Shown piece by piece: positions 61,298-64,000 of a DNA stretch of 64,000 nucleotides. Source of the stretch: Ramlibacter sp. WS9 (GTDB lineage: Bacteria > Pseudomonadota > Gammaproteobacteria > Burkholderiales > Burkholderiaceae_C); contig NZ_RKMB01000008.1 of the NCBI RefSeq assembly GCF_003797765.1, positions 62,001-126,000 of the forward strand. The letters are read 5' to 3'. The position numbers and the translations under genes are program-made. Under the pieces are notes generated by a model. That model searched no databases, had not been told where the DNA came from, and was given only the letters and a program-made list of their open reading frames with translations. Within the stretch, counting starts at the first letter, position 1; each line of letters begins with the position of its first letter.

Positions 61298-62482
61298 ATG
61301 AGAGAAGCCGTCATCGTTTCCACCGCGCGCACAGGCATCGGCCGCGCTTTTCGCGGTGCATTGAACAACATCAAGTCGCCCACACTGATGGGCCACGCCA
61401 TTCGCCACGCGGTCCAGCGGGCTGGTATCGATCCCGGTGAAGTGGAGGATGTCGTCATCGGCACCGCGATGGCCGCCGGAACGGCGGGCATGAACATCGG
61501 GCGCCTGGCTGCGCTCGCGGCAGGGCTGCCGCAGTCGGTTCCGGGACAGACGATGGACCGGCAGTGCGCGTCCGGCCTGATGGCCATCGCGACGGCGGCC
61601 AAGCAAGTCATCGTCGACGGGATGGACGTCACCGTCGGCGGCGGCCAGGAGAACATTTCCGCCGTGCAGAACCCGTTCGTCAAATGGGTGGGTGAAGACG
61701 CCGATGCCAATCTCATTTCGCAGGCTCAGCATGCCTACATCCCGATGCTGAACACGGCTGAGATCGTGGCGAAGAAGTACGGGATTTCGCGCGAGTCGCA
61801 GGACGAATATTCCGCGGAGGCGCAGCGTCGCACGGCGTTGGCGCAGGAGCGCCACCTGTTCGATGCCGAAATCGTGCCTATCAGGGCGAGCATGGCCGTT
61901 GCAGACAAGGAAACGGGTGCCATCTCTTACCGCGAGGTCACCCTGGATCGCGATGAAGGCAATCGCCCCGATACGACGCTCGAAGGCCTTTCCAAACTCA
62001 AGCCGGTCGTCGAGGGCGGTGTCGTCACAGCCGGCAACTCGAGCCAGCTGTCGGATGGCGCATCGGCCTGCGTCCTCGTGGAGCGGGCGGTCGCAGAACG
62101 CCGCGGGCTCAAAGCGCTGGGCACGTACCGCGGCATCGCGGTGGCCGGGTTGGCGCCCGAAGAAATGGGAATCGGCCCGGTCCTTGCCGTACCCAAGCTG
62201 CTGAAGACCCACGGACTGAAAGTGAGCGATATCGGCTTGTGGGAGTTGAACGAGGCCTTCGCTTGCCAGGTCCTGTACTCGCGCGATCGTCTGGGCATCG
62301 ATCCGGAGAAGTTGAACGTCAACGGGGGCGGAATCACGATCGGGCATCCCTATGGCATGACCGGTTCGCGCCTGGTGGGACATGCACTCATCGAGGGCAA
62401 GCGGCGCGGCGCGCGCTTCGTCGTCGTGACGATGTGCATCGGCGGCGGCATGGGTGCCGCAGGCCTGTTCGAAGTTGCTTGA
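61298..62482 (+). CDS. Acetyl-CoA C-acyltransferase (thiolase)
   Basis: This 394-residue cytosolic thiolase cleaves 3-ketoacyl-CoA (or condenses acyl-CoAs). Active-site residues are Cys90 ([12 protein letters not shown]), His350 ([13 protein letters not shown]) and Cys380 (TMCIGGGMG). It is first in an operon with an acyl-CoA dehydrogenase gene and is preceded by a candidate TetR operator. A role in beta-oxidation of a fatty or branched acid is likely. Confidence 0.95.
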   Translation: MREAVIVSTARTGIGRAFRGALNNIKSPTLMGHAIRHAVQRAGIDPGEVEDVVIGTAMAAGTAGMNIGRLAALAAGLPQSVPGQTMDRQCASGLMAIATAAKQVIVDGMDVTVGGGQENISAVQNPFVKWVGEDADANLISQAQHAYIPMLNTAEIVAKKYGISRESQDEYSAEAQRRTALAQERHLFDAEIVPIRASMAVADKETGAISYREVTLDRDEGNRPDTTLEGLSKLKPVVEGGVVTAGNSSQLSDGASACVLVERAVAERRGLKALGTYRGIAVAGLAPEEMGIGPVLAVPKLLKTHGLKVSDIGLWELNEAFACQVLYSRDRLGIDPEKLNVNGGGITIGHPYGMTGSRLVGHALIEGKRRGARFVVVTMCIGGGMGAAGLFEVA

Positions 62483-62498
62483 AGAAAGAAGCGTCACC

Positions 62499-64000
62499 AT
62501 GACTTACCAAAGCCCATCGCGCGACATGCAATTCGTATTGCAGGAGCTGCTTCAGGTGCCGGCCATGCTGGCTTCATGCGGCAAGCCGGAGTTCGACGCC
62601 GAGACGATCGATCAGGTGCTCACCGCCGCCAGCCAATTCGCATCCAAGGTGATTGCGCCGCTGAACGAGCTGGGAGACGAGCACGGTTGCAGCATGCCGG
62701 CGCCCGGTGTGGTGCAGACGCCACCGGGCTTCAAGGAAGCCTACGACGAATTCACGAAGAACGGCTGGCATGGCCTGGCTTGCAGCCCGGAGCACGGCGG
62801 CCAAGGCTTCCCTTCCGTCGTGGAAAACGCGGTGTACGAAATCCTCGGCGGCGCGAACATGGCATGGTCGTCTTATCCGGGCATGTCGCATGCGACGTAC
62901 GTGAATGTGGCTACCAACGGGTCTCCCGAGCAGAAGGCACTTTACCTTCCGAAAATCGCTAGCGGCGAGTGGGCAGGCACCATGTGCCTGACCGAGCCGA
63001 ACGCGGGCACCGACCTGGGCCTGATGCGAACCCGGGCCGTACCGCAGGCCGATGGCAGCTACCTCATCACGGGGAGCAAGATCTTTATCTCGGGCGGCGA
63101 ACAAGACCTGACCGATAACATCATGCACCTGGTGCTGGCACGCATGCCGGACGCGCCTCCGGGCGTGAAGGGCATCTCGCTTTTCATCGTTCCGAAATTT
63201 CTGCCCGATGCACACGGGGTTGCCGGCGCGCGCAACGCGGTGGTCTGCGGCTCCATCGAGCACAAGCTGGGTATCCACGGAAACTCGACTTGCACCATCA
63301 ATTTCGATGGCGCGACAGGTTGGTTGCTCGGCGCGGCCAACAAGGGGTTGGCGGGCATGTTCGTCCAGATGAACCACATGCGTGTTCTGGTCGGCGTGAT
63401 TGCGATCGGGTTAATGGAATCGGCCTACCAGAAGGCGTTGGCCTATGCGAAAGAGCGCTTGCAAGGCCGCATCAGCGGGACAAGAGCATCCGGCGAGAAC
63501 GCCGACCCGATCATCGGCCATGCCGACGTGCGCCGCATGCTGCTCACGCAAAAGGCGAACATCGAAGGAGCGCGTGCGCTCGCGTTATGGACGGCGCAGC
63601 TGAGCGATCTGCAGCGCATTCACCCTGACGCCGCCAAGCGCGAAGAGGCCGTCGAGCTGCTAGGTCTGCTGACCCCGCTGGTCAAAGCGCTGTCCAGCGA
63701 CCTCGCGGTGGAATCCACGCTGCTCGCCATGCAGGTGTTAGGCGGGCACGGCTACATTCGTGAAAACGGCGTCGAGCAGCATCTGCGAGATGTACGCATC
63801 GTCGGGCTCTACGAGGGCACGAACGGCGTGCAGTCTATGGACTTGCTCGGGCGCAAAGTGCTGGGGGACGGGGGCCGGCAAATGGGCAAGTTCCTGGACA
63901 TGGCCGCCGCATTTACCGAAACGTGCAGCCCGCGTAAAGCGATGCGCGAGTTTGCGGAGCCGCTCGCGCAATTGATCGCTGACGTGAGGCAGCTCACGAG
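62499..64000 (+). CDS. Acyl-CoA dehydrogenase, C-terminus cut off by the window edge
   Basis: This FAD enzyme oxidises acyl-CoA to enoyl-CoA. It starts at the ATG at 62499 (MTYQSPSRDMQFVLQELLQV) 16 bases after the thiolase stop, and 500 codons are visible. Landmarks are GWHGLACSPEHGGQG, MCLTEPNAGTDLGLMRT (FAD/substrate region), GSKIFISGGEQDLTDNI, MQVLGGHGYIRENG and the likely catalytic Glu439 in LYEGTNGVQSMDL. The long form of about 595 residues with a C-terminal extension is expected, so roughly 95 residues are missing. Confidence 0.93.
   Translation, partial: MTYQSPSRDMQFVLQELLQVPAMLASCGKPEFDAETIDQVLTAASQFASKVIAPLNELGDEHGCSMPAPGVVQTPPGFKEAYDEFTKNGWHGLACSPEHGGQGFPSVVENAVYEILGGANMAWSSYPGMSHATYVNVATNGSPEQKALYLPKIASGEWAGTMCLTEPNAGTDLGLMRTRAVPQADGSYLITGSKIFISGGEQDLTDNIMHLVLARMPDAPPGVKGISLFIVPKFLPDAHGVAGARNAVVCGSIEHKLGIHGNSTCTINFDGATGWLLGAANKGLAGMFVQMNHMRVLVGVIAIGLMESAYQKALAYAKERLQGRISGTRASGENADPIIGHADVRRMLLTQKANIEGARALALWTAQLSDLQRIHPDAAKREEAVELLGLLTPLVKALSSDLAVESTLLAMQVLGGHGYIRENGVEQHLRDVRIVGLYEGTNGVQSMDLLGRKVLGDGGRQMGKFLDMAAAFTETCSPRKAMREFAEPLAQLIADVRQLT

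Noticed and set aside
1..64000. Prophage, plasmid or integrative element
   Set aside because: No integrase, transposase, capsid, relaxase or replication gene was found; the genes are metabolic and housekeeping throughout.

Overview
The window is high-GC, densely coded DNA from a betaproteobacterium of the order Burkholderiales. It is most likely a member of the Comamonadaceae (Ramlibacter-, Variovorax- or Polaromonas-like). This rests on the tRNA-Leu/tig/clpP/clpX/lon block, the many Bug/TctC-type binding proteins, the DUF6806 and DUF6502 proteins, and G-rich intergenic hairpins of a kind I associate with that family. The assignment comes from gene content and style, not from a database match.

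Layout. 0-4 kb: 3'-truncated class II fumarase (fumC), a small cytochrome c, a class I Fe-S fumarase and glutamate racemase. 4-12 kb: a small lipoprotein and a DUF6502 protein, divergent from a beta-propeller lipoprotein across a perfect palindrome; an MFS carrier; DUF6806; tRNA-Leu(UAA); a CsgG-like protein with a repeat-rich HExxH protein. 12-19 kb: the proteostasis block (tRNA-Leu(UAG), tig, clpP, clpX, lon, tRNA-Gly, tRNA-Cys) with a sigma-32-like lon promoter and several terminators. 19-28 kb: an RND efflux pair with its own promoter/operator, two squalene/phytoene synthase family genes, an HAD hydrolase and ferrochelatase.

27-39 kb: a large minus-strand operon. It holds a Liv-type ABC importer (two binding proteins, two permeases, two ATPases), a secreted PHA depolymerase, a lipoprotein carboxylesterase and an alpha/beta hydrolase. 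A -24/-12 promoter and two palindromic upstream sites lie next to a PAS-sigma54 activator gene, which suggests a regulated ester/polyester scavenging system. 39-47 kb: a TctCBA tricarboxylate-type importer with its TctDE two-component system, a second closely related TctC, and hslR. 47-55 kb: a TRAP (TAXI) importer with a class III aminotransferase, divergent from a D-amino-acid dehydrogenase and a LysR regulator. 55-59 kb: a three-gene operon (Bug protein, nicotianamine-synthase-like enzyme, cyanophycin-synthetase-like ATP-grasp protein) that I cannot match to a known pathway. 59-64 kb: a TetR/MarR/TetR/YciI run and a divergent thiolase/acyl-CoA dehydrogenase operon whose promoter regions share an operator sequence.

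The two long gene-free stretches (40.12-40.88 kb and 46.66-47.36 kb) are not empty. Each holds an inverted pair of about 220-250 bp multi-stem elements with terminal inverted repeats. The two members of each pair differ by paired substitutions that keep the stems, so the folded form appears to be under selection. These elements, the 55-59 kb operon and the sigma54-controlled ester operon are the most interesting parts of the window.
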